A stretch of 64,000 bases of DNA from NCBI RefSeq assembly GCF_003206645.1, contig NZ_PZJP01000005.1, positions 370,904 through 434,903 of the forward strand. Direction: 5' to 3'. The translations under genes and the position numbers were made by a program. Below are positions 19,258 through 29,047 of the stretch, piece by piece. Numbering within the stretch: position 1 is the stretch's first letter; each line of letters begins with the position of its first letter. This DNA is from Salinicola aestuarinus. Lineage in GTDB: Bacteria; Pseudomonadota; Gammaproteobacteria; Pseudomonadales; Halomonadaceae. Under the pieces are notes generated by a model. It was given only the letters and a program-made list of their open reading frames with translations, searched no databases and was not told the origin of the DNA.

Positions 19258-20061
19258 TCAGGCGTTATAGTGGAAGACGTATTCGAGTACGAACTTGGTC
19301 CCGAAGAACGCCATGACCAGTACTGTGACACCGGTCAGCGTCCATCGAACCGCCTTGAGTCCGCGCCAGCCGAGGTAGTGGTGACCGGCGAGCAGGCCGG
19401 CGAAGATCAACCAGGCGAGCAGCGAGAGCACGGTCTTGTGCGCCAGGTGCTGGGCAAAGAGGTTATCGAGAAAGACGAAGCCGCTGAGAATCGCGGCGGT
19501 CAACAGCAACATTCCGCACCAGATCAGCTCGAACAGCAGCTGCTCCATGCGGGTCAGCGGCGGCAGAACCTGAACGATACCGCCGGTATGACGGCGTTTG
19601 AGTGCGTGATGCTGAAACCCCAGAAGGACGGCCTGGACCGAGGCGATCGCAAAGAACGAGAACGCAGCGATCGAACTCAGGATATGGAAGTAAAGTCCCG
19701 GGGAAACGCCGGACTCGGTCATGTTGCTGGGCATGCCGATCGCCCCGACGATGGTGATCGCGGCGAGCGGGAAGATGCAGACACCGGCGTTGAGCACCGG
19801 TTTGAACAGGCTGGCCGCCAGCAGCAGGGCGACGACCAGCCAACCCACCAGCGCCGCGCTCTGGGTCAGGCCGAGATGCAGTCCTCGAGGGCCGACCACC
19901 ACAAGCGCCAGAATGACACCGTGGCAGACGAGGGCTGTGAGGCCTGCGCTACGTACCCAGCTCGGCCGCTCGGCGACACGGCGGGCCAGACTCAGGCTCT
20001 GCCAGAGTCCGGCGGCGAGATAGCAGACGATAGCGACAAGGGCGAAGGGAAGCGCCGGCAT
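19258..20061 (-). CDS. ypjD: YpjD/CcsA-like cytochrome c assembly family inner-membrane protein
   Basis: A 267-residue protein with about eight transmembrane segments of the cytochrome c assembly (CcsA/CcmC) superfamily. I use the ATG at 20061 (MPALPFALVAIVCYLAAG), which opens the first helix. Longer in-frame extensions run through the non-coding promoter side of ffh. Upstream GAGG is about 12 bases away, which is slightly long. Its position between corB and divergent ffh is conserved in gammaproteobacteria. E. coli YpjD is linked to magnesium exporter function rather than cytochrome assembly, so the role should be taken from that neighbour link and not from the family name. Confidence 0.84.
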   Translation of the reverse strand: MPALPFALVAIVCYLAAGLWQSLSLARRVAERPSWVRSAGLTALVCHGVILALVVVGPRGLHLGLTQSAALVGWLVVALLLAASLFKPVLNAGVCIFPLAAITIVGAIGMPSNMTESGVSPGLYFHILSSIAAFSFFAIASVQAVLLGFQHHALKRRHTGGIVQVLPPLTRMEQLLFELIWCGMLLLTAAILSGFVFLDNLFAQHLAHKTVLSLLAWLIFAGLLAGHHYLGWRGLKAVRWTLTGVTVLVMAFFGTKFVLEYVFHYNA

Positions 20062-20341
20062 CGGTGTTGAAACCTCATGAGTGGCCTTGGCGGCCGCGAA
20101 GACCAACGGGGTTGGTCGCCATGACCGCGACAGTCGTGAACGCGGCGTCACGCGGAATGAACGTCGGGAGTCGAAGGCGACGACGGGCTTGCCCCATCGG
20201 ATGATTCGCCCTGACAAATGATAAAGGCTCGCGTTTCGTAGGCCACTATACCCAATTGGCCGAGCCTCGCCCAACCCCATCGCGTGTCGGCGGCGGTTCG
20301 ACGCGGGCTTTCGCTGCATGGAGCCCAGGCGATTGCGCGCG

Positions 20342-20347
20342 TATAAT
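20342..20347 (+). promoter_or_regulatory. -10 element upstream of ffh
   Basis: A perfect TATAAT lies 82 bases before the ffh start. The best -35 at a 17-base spacing (TGGAGC) matches only three of six positions, so the promoter is supported mainly by the -10. Confidence 0.45.
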
Positions 20348-20428
20348 GATCGGCCACATTCTTATCAGCGGCGCCGCGCTCGCATCCTCGAACCCAGCGG
20401 CGCCCGGCATTGCTGCCCGGAGCGTTCC

Positions 20429-21874
20429 ATGTTCGAAAGTCTCTCCAATCGCCTGTCGCAGACGCTGAAGTCGGTGACGGGTCAGGCGCGTCTGACCGAA
20501 GACAACATCAAGGATACCCTGCGTGAGGTCCGGCGAGCCCTGCTCGAGGCCGATGTCGCGCTGCCGGTGGTCAAGGATTTCGTTGACCGGGTCCGCGAAC
20601 GAGCTGTCGGGCAGGAGGTCTCCAAGAGCCTTTCGCCGGGCCAGCAGTTCGTCAAGATCGTCCAGCAGGAGCTGGAGTCGATCATGGGGCAGGCCAACGA
20701 GGCGCTGAGTCTCAAGGGCACCCCGTCGGTGATGCTGATGGCGGGTCTGCAGGGCGCGGGCAAGACCACCTCCGTGGCCAAGCTCGCCAAGTACCTGCGC
20801 GAGCGCGAGAAGAAGAAAGTCCTGGTGGTCTCTGCCGACGTCTATCGCCCGGCGGCCATCGATCAGCTCGAGACGTTGGCGAAAGAGGTCTCCGTCGACT
20901 TCTTCCCCTCCGATAGCAGTCAGCAGCCGGTGGCGATCGCCGAGGCGGCGATCAAGCACGCCAAGATCCAGTTCCATGACGTGGTGCTGGTCGATACCGC
21001 CGGCCGCCTGGCGGTCGACGAGGCAATGATGGAGGAGATCCAGTCCCTCCATCGCGCCATTCAGCCGGAAGAGACGCTGTTCGTCGTCGATGCCATGACC
21101 GGGCAGGACGCCGCCAACACGGCGAAGGCGTTCCACGACGCGTTGCCGCTGACCGGCGTGGTTCTGACCAAGGCCGACGGTGATGCCCGCGGCGGCGCGG
21201 CGCTGTCGGTTCGTCACGTTACCGGCAAGCCGATCAAGTTCATGGGCATGGGCGAGAAGGTCGACGCCCTGGAGCCGTTCCATCCGGACCGTGTCGCCTC
21301 GCGCATCCTCGGTATGGGCGACATGCTGTCGCTGATCGAAGAGGCAGAGCGCAGCGTCGACAAGAGCAAGGCCGATCGCCTCGCCAAGAAGGTCAAGAAG
21401 GGTCAGGGCTTCGATCTCGAGGACTTCCGCGACCAGCTTCAGCAGTTGAAGAAGATGGGCGGCATGGGCGGCATGATGTCCAAGATGCCGGGCATGGGCC
21501 AGATGGCCGAGATGGCGCAGAGCAAAGGCGCGGAGCAGGAGTTCGGCAAGCTCGAATCGCTGATCAACTCGATGACGCCAAAAGAGCGACAGAAACCGGA
21601 GATCATCAACGGTTCGCGCAAGCGCCGCATCGCCAATGGCGCGGGGCTGCAGGTGCCGGATCTCAACCGCCTGCTTAAGCAGCACAAGCAGATGCAGAAA
21701 ATGATGAAGAAGGCCGGGCAGAAGGGCGGCATGCAGAAAATGATGCGCGGCATGTCCGGCATGATGGGCGGCGGCTCCGGTGGCCCGGGCGGTATGGGTG
21801 GCCCGGGAGGCATGGGCGGCCCCGGCGGTATGGGTGGCGGTGGCGCGGGCGGCGGCGGGTTCCCCTGGCGCTGA
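20429..21874 (+). CDS. ffh: Signal recognition particle protein Ffh
   Basis: A 481-residue SRP54 GTPase that binds 4.5S RNA and targets signal-bearing nascent chains to FtsY and the Sec translocon. The N domain is about 1-90. The G domain includes GLQGAGKTTSVAKLA near 103-117, VDTAGRL and TKADGDARGG. The M domain from about 300 is methionine-rich. The tail from about 450 onward is an unusual run of GGPGGMGG-type repeats ending GFPWR, which makes the protein longer than the 453-residue E. coli form. I chose the ATG at 20429 because MFESLSNRL is the conserved N-terminus. Confidence 0.97.
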   Translation: MFESLSNRLSQTLKSVTGQARLTEDNIKDTLREVRRALLEADVALPVVKDFVDRVRERAVGQEVSKSLSPGQQFVKIVQQELESIMGQANEALSLKGTPSVMLMAGLQGAGKTTSVAKLAKYLREREKKKVLVVSADVYRPAAIDQLETLAKEVSVDFFPSDSSQQPVAIAEAAIKHAKIQFHDVVLVDTAGRLAVDEAMMEEIQSLHRAIQPEETLFVVDAMTGQDAANTAKAFHDALPLTGVVLTKADGDARGGAALSVRHVTGKPIKFMGMGEKVDALEPFHPDRVASRILGMGDMLSLIEEAERSVDKSKADRLAKKVKKGQGFDLEDFRDQLQQLKKMGGMGGMMSKMPGMGQMAEMAQSKGAEQEFGKLESLINSMTPKERQKPEIINGSRKRRIANGAGLQVPDLNRLLKQHKQMQKMMKKAGQKGGMQKMMRGMSGMMGGGSGGPGGMGGPGGMGGPGGMGGGGAGGGGFPWR

Positions 21875-22033
21875 GCCGCGCCTGCCGGTGGCTCGCCCGC
21901 GACCCGTCGCGAGTTAAAGGTTCCCTTGACGCGGCCTTTTCCGTAGAATGCTGCGTCTTCGTCTCGGGCGTACGCCCGGCAAGACTCGAATCCGTGGCGT
22001 AAAGATCAACTTAACCGAAGGATTATCAACGCA

Positions 22034-22285
22034 ATGGTTACCATTCGTCTGGCACGTGGTGGCGCCAAGAAGCGTCCCTTCTACCACCTGGCGGTAAGCG
22101 ATTCGCGCGTTTCTCGCGATGGTCGTTTCATCGAACGCGTAGGCTTTTTCAACCCGATCGCTCGCGGTCAGGAAGAACGTCTTCGCGTCGACCTCGACCG
22201 TGTCGCTCACTGGCAGTCTCATGGCGCGCAGATGTCCGAGCGTGTCGCTGAGCTGGTGAAAGAAGCACGCAAGGCACAGGCCTAA
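22034..22285 (+). CDS. rpsP: 30S ribosomal protein bS16
   Basis: An 83-residue bS16 beginning [19 protein letters not shown], full length for the family. It helps assemble the 5' domain of 16S rRNA in the small subunit. First gene of the conserved rpsP-rimM-trmD-rplS operon. AAGGA precedes the ATG. Confidence 0.98.
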   Translation: MVTIRLARGGAKKRPFYHLAVSDSRVSRDGRFIERVGFFNPIARGQEERLRVDLDRVAHWQSHGAQMSERVAELVKEARKAQA

Positions 22286-22297
22286 ATCGACCCCATC

Positions 22298-22846
22298 ATG
22301 ACCGAAGCGGCCCAAGACAATACCGGCGACACGCAGCACGTTCTGCTGGGTCGGTTGACCAGTCCGCACGGCGTGAAAGGTTGGCTGAAGGTCTATTCGT
22401 ACACCAGCCCGGCCCAGAACCTCTTCGAGTATCCCGCGTGGACTCTCTCGATGCAGGGGCGAAGCGAGACGCGAAAGCTTCTCGATGCGCGCGTTCAGGG
22501 CAAGGCGCTGGTGGTGCGACTGGAAGGCATTGACACGCGGGAGCTGGCCGAGCAGTGGGCCGGCGCCGAGGTGTTGATGGACAAGACGGCGTTACCCGAA
22601 CTCGATAGTGACGAGTACTACTGGTATCAGTTGGAGGGTCTCGAGGTGCATACCCGAGACGGTCTCAAGCTGGGCCAGATCGATCATCTGTTCGAGACCG
22701 GCGCCAACGACGTTCTGGTGGTTCGCCCGGTGACGGGCAGTCTCGATGATCGCGAGCGGCTTCTGCCGTTTCTGCCCGACGATGTCATCGTCGGTGTCGA
22801 TCTCGAGCAGGGCATCATGACCGTCGATTGGGACCCCGAATTTTAG
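22298..22846 (+). CDS. rimM: Ribosome maturation factor RimM
   Basis: A 182-residue assembly factor for the 30S head that binds uS19. The N-terminal RimM barrel contains VLLGRLTSPHGVKGWLKVYSYT. A C-terminal PRC barrel has YYWYQLEGLEVHT and ends PFLPDDVIVGVDLEQGIMTVDWDPEF. It starts 12 bases after rpsP, in the usual operon position. Confidence 0.96.
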   Translation: MTEAAQDNTGDTQHVLLGRLTSPHGVKGWLKVYSYTSPAQNLFEYPAWTLSMQGRSETRKLLDARVQGKALVVRLEGIDTRELAEQWAGAEVLMDKTALPELDSDEYYWYQLEGLEVHTRDGLKLGQIDHLFETGANDVLVVRPVTGSLDDRERLLPFLPDDVIVGVDLEQGIMTVDWDPEF

Positions 22847-22916
22847 GTCGTGACCTGAAATGCGGCGTCGTACTGGACGGAAACCTCCGTCAGTCCAAGG
22901 GTAGGAGTCGTTAACC

Positions 22917-23681
22917 GTGTGGATTGGTGTCGTCTCCCTGTTCCCGGAGATGTTCGAAGCCGTGACGCGATATGGCGTGACGGGGCGTGCCGTGGATCGA
23001 GGTCTGCTCGACATGGCGTTCTGGAATCCCCGGGACTACGCCACGGACAGACATCGCACGGTGGACGACCGACCCTACGGTGGCGGCCCCGGCATGCTGA
23101 TGAAAGTCCACACGCTGCGGGCGGCCATCGCGGATGCCAAGCAAGGCGCGGTCGAAGCCGGACATCGGCCTACGGTGATTTACCTGTCGCCGCAGGGCCG
23201 CCGACTCGACCAGGCCGGCGCCCGTGAGCTCGCCTCTCGGGAGGGACTGATCGTGGTGGCCGGGCGGTACGAAGGCATCGACGAGCGCGTGGTCGAAGCC
23301 GATATCGACGAAGAATGGTCGATCGGTGATTACGTGCTCAGCGGTGGCGAGCTACCCGCCATGGTGATGATCGACGCGCTGTCGCGGGAGGTTCCCGGCG
23401 TTCTCGGGCACCAGAACTCGGCAAGTGAAGACTCCTTTGCCGATGGACTGCTCGACTGTCCGCACTACACGCGACCGGAAAAGGTCGATGAGCGGCAGGT
23501 ACCGGATGTCCTGCTCAGTGGCAATCATGAGATGATTCGTCGCTGGCGCCTGAAACAGTCGCTCGGACGTACCTGGCTCAGACGTCCGGACATGCTTGAG
23601 AGCCGAACGCTGGATCGCGAGCAGCAGCGTCTGCTCGATGAATTCATCGATGAACACGTCGCACGCGACGGCGGTGCATGA
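22917..23681 (+). CDS. trmD: tRNA (guanine37-N1)-methyltransferase TrmD
   Basis: A 254-residue SPOUT methyltransferase that makes m1G37 in tRNAs reading CNN codons and prevents +1 frameshifting. The N-terminus [14 protein letters not shown], the segment [13 protein letters not shown] and the SAM-binding knot ([11 protein letters not shown], then [15 protein letters not shown]) are all present. The start is GTG, with GTAGGAGTCG upstream. It lies 70 bases after rimM. Confidence 0.97.
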   Translation: MWIGVVSLFPEMFEAVTRYGVTGRAVDRGLLDMAFWNPRDYATDRHRTVDDRPYGGGPGMLMKVHTLRAAIADAKQGAVEAGHRPTVIYLSPQGRRLDQAGARELASREGLIVVAGRYEGIDERVVEADIDEEWSIGDYVLSGGELPAMVMIDALSREVPGVLGHQNSASEDSFADGLLDCPHYTRPEKVDERQVPDVLLSGNHEMIRRWRLKQSLGRTWLRRPDMLESRTLDREQQRLLDEFIDEHVARDGGA

Positions 23682-23790
23682 GGCGAGACCCATCGTCTGC
23701 ATGCGTCATCCACGAGTCCGATTCCGCGCCGGTCAGCCGAGCGCCGGGATCACGGAGCGCCCACGGGCACTCCCTAACGAGGAGCAAGAC

Positions 23791-24147
23791 ATGAGCAGCA
23801 AGAGCAAGGTGATCCAGGCGCTCGAGAACGAGCAGATGACCCAGGAAATTCCGGCGTTCGCCCCGGGCGATACCGTCGTTGTCCAGGTCAAGGTCGTTGA
23901 AGGTAGCCGCGAGCGTCTCCAGGCGTTCGAAGGCGTGGTAATCGGCAAGCGTAGCCGCGGCCTGAACTCCGCTTTCACCGTGCGCAAGATCTCTCACGGT
24001 GTCGGCGTCGAGCGTACCTTCCAGACCTACAGCCCGCTGGTGGCAGGTATCCAAGTCAAGCGTCGCGGTGACGTACGCCAGGCGAAGCTGTACTACCTCC
24101 GCGAGCGCAGCGGCAAATCCGCGCGTATCAAGGAAAAGCTGGGCTAA
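23791..24147 (+). CDS. rplS: 50S ribosomal protein bL19
   Basis: A 118-residue bL19, full length. It begins [16 protein letters not shown] and contains the conserved [16 protein letters not shown] and [18 protein letters not shown]. It lies at the subunit interface near the bridge to 16S rRNA. The strong site AACGAGGAGC before the ATG fixes the start; a longer in-frame extension would run back into trmD. It ends the operon just before a strong terminator. Confidence 0.98.
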   Translation: MSSKSKVIQALENEQMTQEIPAFAPGDTVVVQVKVVEGSRERLQAFEGVVIGKRSRGLNSAFTVRKISHGVGVERTFQTYSPLVAGIQVKRRGDVRQAKLYYLRERSGKSARIKEKLG

Positions 24148-24198
24148 ATCGGTCTTTGCCTGGACGCCACGCCGGGCACTGCCGACAGGTCAGTTCGA

Positions 24199-24232
24199 AG
24201 ACCCCGCGAGCCGAGAGGCTCGCGGGGTCTTT
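24199..24232 (+). terminator. Rho-independent terminator of the rpsP-rplS operon
   Basis: A perfect 14-bp stem (AGACCCCGCGAGCC / GGCTCGCGGGGTCT) with a GAGA loop, followed by TTGCGTT. It lies 51 bases after the rplS stop. Confidence 0.85.
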
Positions 24233-24311
24233 GCGTTATGATGGCGCATTGCGCGGATCGACTGACATGACGTCTATCGACTGACTCTCCACCCACAGAG
24301 CGAGCTTTCGC

Positions 24312-25199
24312 ATGACGGATGCCGACCGGCGCGATGCTTTTCTCGACGCGCTCTGGCTCGAGCGCGGTGCCAGCGAACACACGCTGAGCGCCTACCGACA
24401 CGATCTTTCGACCTGGATGGGCTATCTCGAGGCGCAGGGGCGAAGCCTGCTGGACCCCGGTGAGCCAACGCTGCTGGCGTTCGTCGAGGCAAGGCGAGAG
24501 AGCCACCATGCCCGTTCCATCGCGCGCGCGCTCTCCTGTCTTCGGCGCTTCTACCGCTGGGCCCTTGGCGAGGGGCTGATCGATCACGACCCGCTTGCCG
24601 AGATCGAGCCGCCGAGGATCCACCCTTCGCTGCCCTCGACGCTCGAGGAAGCCGAGGTGGAACGCCTGCTGAATGCCCCCGACGTCGAGACGCCGCTCGG
24701 GCTTCGCGATCGCACCATGCTCGAAGTGCTTTACGCCTGTGGGCTTCGCGTCTCCGAGCTGGTCGGGTTGACGGTGAGCGCGGTCAATCCGCGCCAGGGC
24801 GTCGTGCTAATCCGCGGCAAGGGCGACAAGGAGCGGCTCGTGCCGCTCGGGGAAGAGGCGCTGGCGTGGCTCGAGCGTTACCTGCGTCAGGGTCGCAACG
24901 AGCTGATGAGCGACATTCGCCGACCGCCGCTCTTTCCCGGGCGCAACGACGGATTCATGACGCGTCAGACCTTCTGGTATCGTCTCAAGCACTACGCCGA
25001 GCTCGCCGCGATCGACAAGCCGCTCTCGCCGCATACGCTCAGGCATGCATTCGCCACCCATCTTTTGAATCATGGCGCCAATCTGCGTGTCGTACAGCTG
25101 CTGCTGGGGCATAGCGACCTGTCGACCACCCAGATCTACACGCACGTGGCGCAGGCCCGGCTCGAGGCGCTGCACGCCCAACACCATCCTAGAGGTTGA
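24312..25199 (+). CDS. xerD: Site-specific tyrosine recombinase XerD
   Basis: A 295-residue chromosome-dimer resolvase that acts with XerC at dif under FtsK control. An N-terminal SAM-like core-binding domain spans about 5-95, and the catalytic domain 105-290. The catalytic set is visible: R146 (CGLRVSEL), H241 and R244 (HTLRH), H267 (LGHSD) and Y276 (TQIYTHV). First gene of the xerD-dsbC-hom-thrC-recJ order common in Pseudomonas and Halomonas relatives. Confidence 0.95.
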   Translation: MTDADRRDAFLDALWLERGASEHTLSAYRHDLSTWMGYLEAQGRSLLDPGEPTLLAFVEARRESHHARSIARALSCLRRFYRWALGEGLIDHDPLAEIEPPRIHPSLPSTLEEAEVERLLNAPDVETPLGLRDRTMLEVLYACGLRVSELVGLTVSAVNPRQGVVLIRGKGDKERLVPLGEEALAWLERYLRQGRNELMSDIRRPPLFPGRNDGFMTRQTFWYRLKHYAELAAIDKPLSPHTLRHAFATHLLNHGANLRVVQLLLGHSDLSTTQIYTHVAQARLEALHAQHHPRG

Positions 25200-25201
25200 A
25201 G

Positions 25202-25948
25202 ATGATCAGTCGTTTGTTTCTCTCTGCGCTTGCCCTGGCGGGCGCGACGCTCTCCGTGAGTGCCTTTGCCGAACCGCCGGCGGATCTCGCCGACAAGCTC
25301 AATGCCAAGGGCGGGCAGCCGCTCCCCATCGATGCGATCGACGATTCGCCGCTGCCCGGGTTGTACGAGGTACGTTTGAAGGGGGGCAATACGCTCTACT
25401 CGGACAGCAATGGGGAGTACCTGATCGTCGGCGATCTCTATCAGAATGCCGAGTCAGGGATGGTCAACCTGACCGAGCAGGCGGCCAATGCTCGGCGCCA
25501 GGCCCGGTTGGCGGCGATACCCGACGACCAGCGGGTCATCTACAAGCCGGCCGGCGAGGTCCGGGCGCGCCTGACCGTCTTCACCGATCCGACCTGTCCG
25601 TACTGTCACAAGTTTCATGAAGAGATGAGCGAGCTCAACGAGCGCGGCATCGAGGTCGACTACCTGGCGTTTCCGCGCATGGGACCGAACTCCGAGGTCG
25701 CCCGCCAGCTCGCCGGTGTCTGGTGTGCCGACAACCGCCCGGAAGCGATGAGCGCAGCCTTCCGTGGCGAGACGATCGAAGTGCCCGATCACTGCGACGC
25801 GCCCATCGCCGAGCAGTATCAGCTGGGCGTCGAGGCCGGGATTCAGGGCACGCCGGCGATCATCTTCCCCAGCGGCAAGATGGTGCCGGGCTACCTTCCG
25901 GTCGCGCGGCTCGCAGCGATGCTCGAGCAGGACGGGCGCGACAACTGA
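25202..25948 (+). CDS. dsbC: Periplasmic thiol:disulfide interchange protein DsbC
   Basis: A 248-residue disulfide isomerase. A signal peptide covers about 1-22 (LFLSALALAGATLSVSAFA). An N-terminal dimerisation domain follows. The thioredoxin fold carries C132-P-Y-C135 in PTCPYCHKF and the cis-proline loop QGTPAIIFPSG. The ATG at 25202 is preferred over an upstream TTG at 25196 because AGAGG lies 6 bases before it. It starts 2 bases after the xerD stop, so the pair is co-transcribed. In the cell it is kept reduced by DsbD, which is not in this window. Confidence 0.95.
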   Translation: MISRLFLSALALAGATLSVSAFAEPPADLADKLNAKGGQPLPIDAIDDSPLPGLYEVRLKGGNTLYSDSNGEYLIVGDLYQNAESGMVNLTEQAANARRQARLAAIPDDQRVIYKPAGEVRARLTVFTDPTCPYCHKFHEEMSELNERGIEVDYLAFPRMGPNSEVARQLAGVWCADNRPEAMSAAFRGETIEVPDHCDAPIAEQYQLGVEAGIQGTPAIIFPSGKMVPGYLPVARLAAMLEQDGRDN

Positions 25949-25979
25949 GTCGGCTTCTCGGCCCGCGTTGCGAGGGCGC

Positions 25980-26008
25980 TTGACAAGTGTCAAGGGGCTT
26001 TCTACCGT
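25980..26008 (+). promoter_or_regulatory. Candidate promoter for hom-thrC-recJ
   Basis: A perfect -35 TTGACA and a weak -10 TACCGT are separated by 17 bases. The -35 is also the left arm of TTGACA-AG-TGTCAA. A leader of roughly 170 bases would follow before hom. The -10 matches only three positions, so this is tentative. Confidence 0.4.
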
Positions 26009-26188
26009 GACCGACCCCCGAGCGCCCGGTCACGCAGTGGCCGGTAGCGAAACGGGCGGTTCGGTCCGGTCGAAACGGTGTGTTCGGCCGGCCGGGAACA
26101 TCGATCGTCGACCGGTGTGCACCGGTTCACGACCCGCGAGCGTCTCGACGACGACAGATCAGTTTCAATCAATCGAAGGAGCGTCATC

Positions 26189-27505
26189 TTGAATCCGGTG
26201 AGAGTGGGACTCTGCGGCTTGGGCACCGTCGGCGGCGGCACCTTCAACGTGCTCACGCGTAACGCCGACGAGATCGCGCGTCGCGCCGGTCGCCCCATCG
26301 TCATCGAGCAGGTCGGGGCGCGGCGCGACAACCCTGACTGCGACACCGCTGGAATCAAGACCACCAGTGACATCTTCGAGGTCGCTCGTAACCCGAATAT
26401 CGACGTGCTGGTCGAGCTGATCGGTGGTTACGACGTGGCCCGCGAACTGGTAATGACCGCGATCGAGAACGGCAAACACGTCGTCACCGCCAACAAGGCG
26501 CTGATCGCCGTGCATGGCAACGAGATCTTCCGCGCCGCCCACGAAAAGGGCGTCATCGTCGCCTTCGAGGCGGCGGTCGCGGGCGGCATTCCGGTGATCA
26601 AGTCGCTGCGCGAAGGGCTCGCCGGCAATCGCATCCAGTGGCTCGCGGGCATCATCAACGGCACCGGCAACTATATCCTGACGCACATGCGCGACGAGGG
26701 GCGGGCGTTCGACGACGTTCTTGCCGAAGCGCAGGCGCTGGGCTATGCCGAAGCCGACCCCACCTTTGACGTCGAAGGTATCGATGCCGCGCACAAGCTC
26801 ACCATTCTCGCTTCCATCGCCTTCGGCGTGCCGCTGCAGTTCGATCACGCCTACACTGAAGGCATTGCCCGGATCACCTTCGACGATGTCGAGCAGGCGG
26901 ACAATCTCGGCTACACCATCAAGCACCTGGGGATCACCCGGCGCAGCGAGAGCGGCGTCGAGCTGCGCGTCCATCCCACGCTGATTCCCAAGGAACGCCT
27001 GCTCGCCAACGTCCACGGCGTCAAGAACGCCATCGCGGTGATGGGCGATGCCGTCGGCCCGACGCTTTACTACGGGGCTGGCGCCGGCGCCGAGCCTACC
27101 GCCTCGGCGGTCGTCGCGGATCTGCTCGACGTTGCGCGCAACATCGCTACCGACCACGACTATCGCGTGCCTTATCTGGCATTCAGCGGCATTCACGACG
27201 AGGCCAATGCCTTGCCGATTCTGCCGATGGAGGAAATCGTCACCGCCTACTATCTGCGGCTGCTGGCGGTCGACAGGCCCGGTGTGCTGGCCAGGGTGGC
27301 CACGATCCTCTCCGAGCAGGGCATCTCGATCGAGGCGATCATCCAGAAAGAGGCGACCGAAGGCGAGCTGGTGCCGATCATCCTGATGACTCACCGTACC
27401 CGCGAAAAGCACATGAACGAGGCGATCCGTCAGCTCGAGTCGCTGGCGGACGTCGCCGGCGCGGTCACACGAATCCGCGTCGAGTCCCTGGACGAGCAGG
27501 AATAA
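26189..27505 (+). CDS. hom: Homoserine dehydrogenase
   Basis: A 438-residue monofunctional enzyme that reduces aspartate semialdehyde to homoserine for threonine and methionine synthesis. The Rossmann motif GLGTVGGG is near residues 10-17, the catalytic core contains AGIINGTGNYILT, and an ACT domain occupies about 355-435 (VDRPGVLARVATILSEQGI), implying feedback by threonine. The start is TTG, with AAGGAG 7 bases upstream. No ATG or GTG fits better, and longer in-frame frames have no homology to the family. The weak start may hold expression down. Confidence 0.95.
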   Translation: MNPVRVGLCGLGTVGGGTFNVLTRNADEIARRAGRPIVIEQVGARRDNPDCDTAGIKTTSDIFEVARNPNIDVLVELIGGYDVARELVMTAIENGKHVVTANKALIAVHGNEIFRAAHEKGVIVAFEAAVAGGIPVIKSLREGLAGNRIQWLAGIINGTGNYILTHMRDEGRAFDDVLAEAQALGYAEADPTFDVEGIDAAHKLTILASIAFGVPLQFDHAYTEGIARITFDDVEQADNLGYTIKHLGITRRSESGVELRVHPTLIPKERLLANVHGVKNAIAVMGDAVGPTLYYGAGAGAEPTASAVVADLLDVARNIATDHDYRVPYLAFSGIHDEANALPILPMEEIVTAYYLRLLAVDRPGVLARVATILSEQGISIEAIIQKEATEGELVPIILMTHRTREKHMNEAIRQLESLADVAGAVTRIRVESLDEQE

Positions 27506-27650
27506 CCCCCGCGCTGCGAGCGGCGAGTCTCGACGCAGGGTGCATGCAGGTCCGTGATCGGAACGGGCATCAACACGATGACACCCGCGAGCAGTGATAT
27601 CGGCAGGATGGCGACTCGACGCTCGAGGCACGCCACTCACGGAGTGAAAC

Positions 27651-29039
27651 ATGCGATACATCAGTACGCGCGGGCAGGCACCGGCGCTGAGTTTCGAGGA
27701 AGTGGTCCTCACAGGAATGGCGGTCGACGGCGGCCTCTACGTGCCGGAGACGGTGCCTCAGTTCAGTCACGACGAACTCGCCGAGATGGCGGGGCTGTCG
27801 TATGCCGAGATCGCGTTCCGGGTGATGAAGCCCTTCGTCGGCGGCGAGATCGACGACGACACCTTCCGCACCCTGGTGAACGAGGCGTACGCCACTTTCA
27901 CCCACGATGCCGTGGTGCCGCTCAATCAGCTCGACGCCAATCATTTCCTGCTCGAGCTGTTCCACGGCCCGACGCTGGCGTTCAAGGATGTGGCGCTGCA
28001 GCTGCTGGGACGCATCCTCGATCACTTCCTGGACAAGCGCGGCGAGCGCGCGGTGATCATGGGGGCGACCTCCGGTGATACCGGCTCGGCGGCCATCGAA
28101 GGCTGTCGGCACTGCGACAATCTCGATATTTTCATCCTCCACCCGCACAACCGGGTCTCGGAAGTGCAGCGTCGGCAGATGACTACGGTACTGGCGGACA
28201 ACGTCTTCAACGTCGCCATCGAGGGCAATTTCGACGACGCCCAGGCGATGGTGAAGGCGAGCTTCGCCGATCAAGCGTTCTTGAACGGCGCCCGCCTGGT
28301 GGCGGTAAACTCGATCAACTGGGCGCGCATCATGGCCCAGATCGTCTACTACGTGGCCGCCGGCGTGGCGCTGGGCGCCCCGCACCGCGAGATCAGCTTC
28401 TGTGTGCCATCCGCCAACTTCGGCAATCTCTTTGCCGGTTACATGGCCTCGCAGATGGGCCTGCCGGTGAAGCAGTTCGTCATTGCCACCAACGCCAACG
28501 ACATTCTCCACCGCACGCTCGCCGACAACGACTTCTCCAAGCGTGAACTGGCTGCGACGCTGGCGCCGTCGATGGACATCGTCGTGTCGTCGAACTTCGA
28601 GCGATTGCTGTTTGACGCCTACGGTCGCGACGGTGACGCGGTTCGTGAGCTGCTCGAGCGCTTCCAGCGCGAACCCGCCGTGCTCGCTGAGGCGCCGTTG
28701 GCGTCGCTGCGAGAGCGCTTCGCCAGTTTCAGCGTCGACGACGACGCGATTCTCGAGGCGATTCGCGACGCGCATCACCGCACCAAGGAGCTGCTCGATC
28801 CGCACACGGCGACCGGCTACCGCGCCGCCGAGCAGGCGCGAGCCGATGCAGTGACGCCGATGATTACCCTGGCAACGGCGCACCCGGCGAAGTTCGCCGA
28901 AGCGGTAGTCAAGGCCGGCTTTACCGGCGCGGCGCTGCCGGCCCACATGGCCGACCTGCTCGAGCGCGAGGAGCGCTACAGCGTGCTGCCCGCCGAGCTC
29001 GGCGCGGTGCAGGCGTTCGTCGCCGAGCACCGGCGCTGA
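27651..29039 (+). CDS. thrC: Threonine synthase
   Basis: A 462-residue PLP enzyme converting O-phosphohomoserine to threonine. The PLP lysine is K112 in GPTLAFKDVALQL. The phosphate-binding glycine region GATSGDTGSAAIEG follows. The N-terminus MRYISTRGQAPALSFEEVV is typical of the longer proteobacterial and yeast-like class. GGAG precedes the ATG. It lies 145 bases after hom, in the standard order. Confidence 0.97.
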   Translation: MRYISTRGQAPALSFEEVVLTGMAVDGGLYVPETVPQFSHDELAEMAGLSYAEIAFRVMKPFVGGEIDDDTFRTLVNEAYATFTHDAVVPLNQLDANHFLLELFHGPTLAFKDVALQLLGRILDHFLDKRGERAVIMGATSGDTGSAAIEGCRHCDNLDIFILHPHNRVSEVQRRQMTTVLADNVFNVAIEGNFDDAQAMVKASFADQAFLNGARLVAVNSINWARIMAQIVYYVAAGVALGAPHREISFCVPSANFGNLFAGYMASQMGLPVKQFVIATNANDILHRTLADNDFSKRELAATLAPSMDIVVSSNFERLLFDAYGRDGDAVRELLERFQREPAVLAEAPLASLRERFASFSVDDDAILEAIRDAHHRTKELLDPHTATGYRAAEQARADAVTPMITLATAHPAKFAEAVVKAGFTGAALPAHMADLLEREERYSVLPAELGAVQAFVAEHRR

Positions 29040-29047
29040 GCCGCGGT

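Noticed and set aside
21926..21949. TTGACG...TAGAAT as an rpsP promoter
   Set aside because: The spacer is only 12 bases, too short for a sigma-70 promoter; the -10 alone may be real but the -35 is not identifiable.
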